This document shows, piece after piece, positions 44,722-45,574 of a DNA stretch of 45,574 bases. The translations under genes were made by a program, and so were the position numbers. The notes beneath the pieces were generated by a model. The model did no database searches, had not been told where the DNA came from, and worked only from the letters and a program-made list of their open reading frames with translations. Positions within the stretch are counted from its first letter, which is position 1, and each line of letters begins with the position of its first letter. This DNA is from Saccoglossus kowalevskii (lineage: Eukaryota; Hemichordata; Enteropneusta; Harrimaniidae), in the NCBI RefSeq assembly GCF_000003605.2, contig NW_003108586.1, forward strand, positions 175,762-221,335. Reading direction: 5' to 3'.

Positions 44722-45574
44722 CAGAAGTACACATGGTCTTTCCCACAACACTAAGTAGTACATGTACCATAGTCCATTTCACAGTACATTTAAGGTAGAG
44801 ATGCAGTTTATTTGTGAATTTCAATCAAAAATAGTTTTTTTCGTTTTTTATATAGATTTTTATCTAAAGAACATTCTGTGAAAATTTGACCAATGAATTC
44901 TTATTGGAACACCGTTAAAATTGCTGTTTATTTTCTGGTTAAAAATAAAAAACACTCACACGTGGCAATGTTTATGTCCAATTGCCTAAATTGCATGAGT
45001 AACCAAATAACAGGACCTTTGATTGACGATATGCAAATCGAGATTGTACGGGTCATAGTTCATTCAATTCACGCGCATGTGCAATTATCCTCAAATCAGT
45101 TCTCGCTCGCTAGCAAACCAAACATTATATTTCCTCAGTGTTTTTTCCTAATTTTTATCATTACATTATGCGTGGTGTGAAAAGAAAGAGAGGTAAAAAG
45201 AAGATTCAGATGATTTCTATGTCGGAAGAGACAAACGCTACACTGAAGGCATCAGCCCACCGAACGAAAAACAAAATCGATGTGAGCGTCCAAACATGAC
45301 TTTCCCTGAAGGCATGAATCCGAGTTGATTGACTGAGAGATTTTATTTTTAAATAATTGTTCTCAAAAAATAAACTGAGCATGTGAAGAATAATTTAACA
45401 TTGTTTACAGTGATAACTGCTCATTGTCGAAACGAAGCTTACCCATTCACGCTAGTTACAATAAACATCATACTCTTGAATAGGCGTCAATGACTACGGT
45501 AAAACTTAGAAAATGATGCCAAAATACACCTTAAAAATCCCATTTTATTTTTTTTCTAAATCCCATCCCGAATT

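Larger units (their letters stand above)
39834..45574. other. 5' intron of CSNK1G or upstream flank
   Basis: The exon at 39833 starts mid-codon, so coding exons must lie upstream on the minus strand, and at least the left part of this 5.7 kb is intron. I find no exon for the Gly loop or the VAIK lysine here. It holds a dispersed repeat (42454-42950) and an inverted-repeat element (44478-44721). Confidence 0.6.

Overview
The window is animal nuclear DNA: AT-rich, intron-rich and crowded with short dispersed repeats. It carries three spliced host genes that I can follow exon by exon: TRIP4 (activating signal cointegrator 1), PCLAF (PCNA-associated factor, PAF15) and CSNK1G (casein kinase 1 gamma). 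The mix of vertebrate-like exons, compact kb-scale introns and invertebrate-type repeats suggests a marine invertebrate, perhaps a deuterostome such as a hemichordate. The phylum is a low-confidence guess. I saw no bacterial operon, CRISPR array, LTR element or other virus-like element.

Layout. Positions 1-800 are a 28-bp minisatellite running off the left edge, followed by about 7 kb without a recognisable gene. TRIP4 lies on the minus strand (7820-21511) in 11 coding exons whose phases all match; they sum to 1698 nt, or 565 residues. A 707-bp gap, probably a shared divergent promoter, separates its start codon from that of PCLAF, which is on the plus strand (22219-23973) in four coding exons (121 residues). 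A repeat element containing an assembly gap follows at 24131-25412, then about 7 kb of intergenic DNA. The last eight coding exons of CSNK1G follow on the minus strand (32431-39833). Its N-lobe exons are not visible before the right edge.

TRIP4 is a subunit of the ASC-1 complex (transcription coactivation, alkylation repair, rescue of stalled ribosomes). PCLAF is a PCNA clamp partner in DNA replication and damage bypass. CSNK1G is a membrane-anchored kinase of Wnt signalling. They form no pathway, but the human orthologues CSNK1G1, PCLAF and TRIP4 are also neighbours at 15q22.31, with PCLAF and TRIP4 head to head, so the cluster looks like old animal microsynteny.

The most unusual feature is in TRIP4 intron 7. 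An 85-bp unit made of the 3' part of exon 7 (the start of the ASCH domain) plus its own 5' splice site is repeated 16 times in tandem. One copy is the real exon end and 15 lie in the intron. This gives one intron 16 near-identical competing donor sites, and use of any but the first places a TAA stop at the junction between copies. Several short inverted-repeat elements sit in the introns, two of them within 25 bp of an exon.
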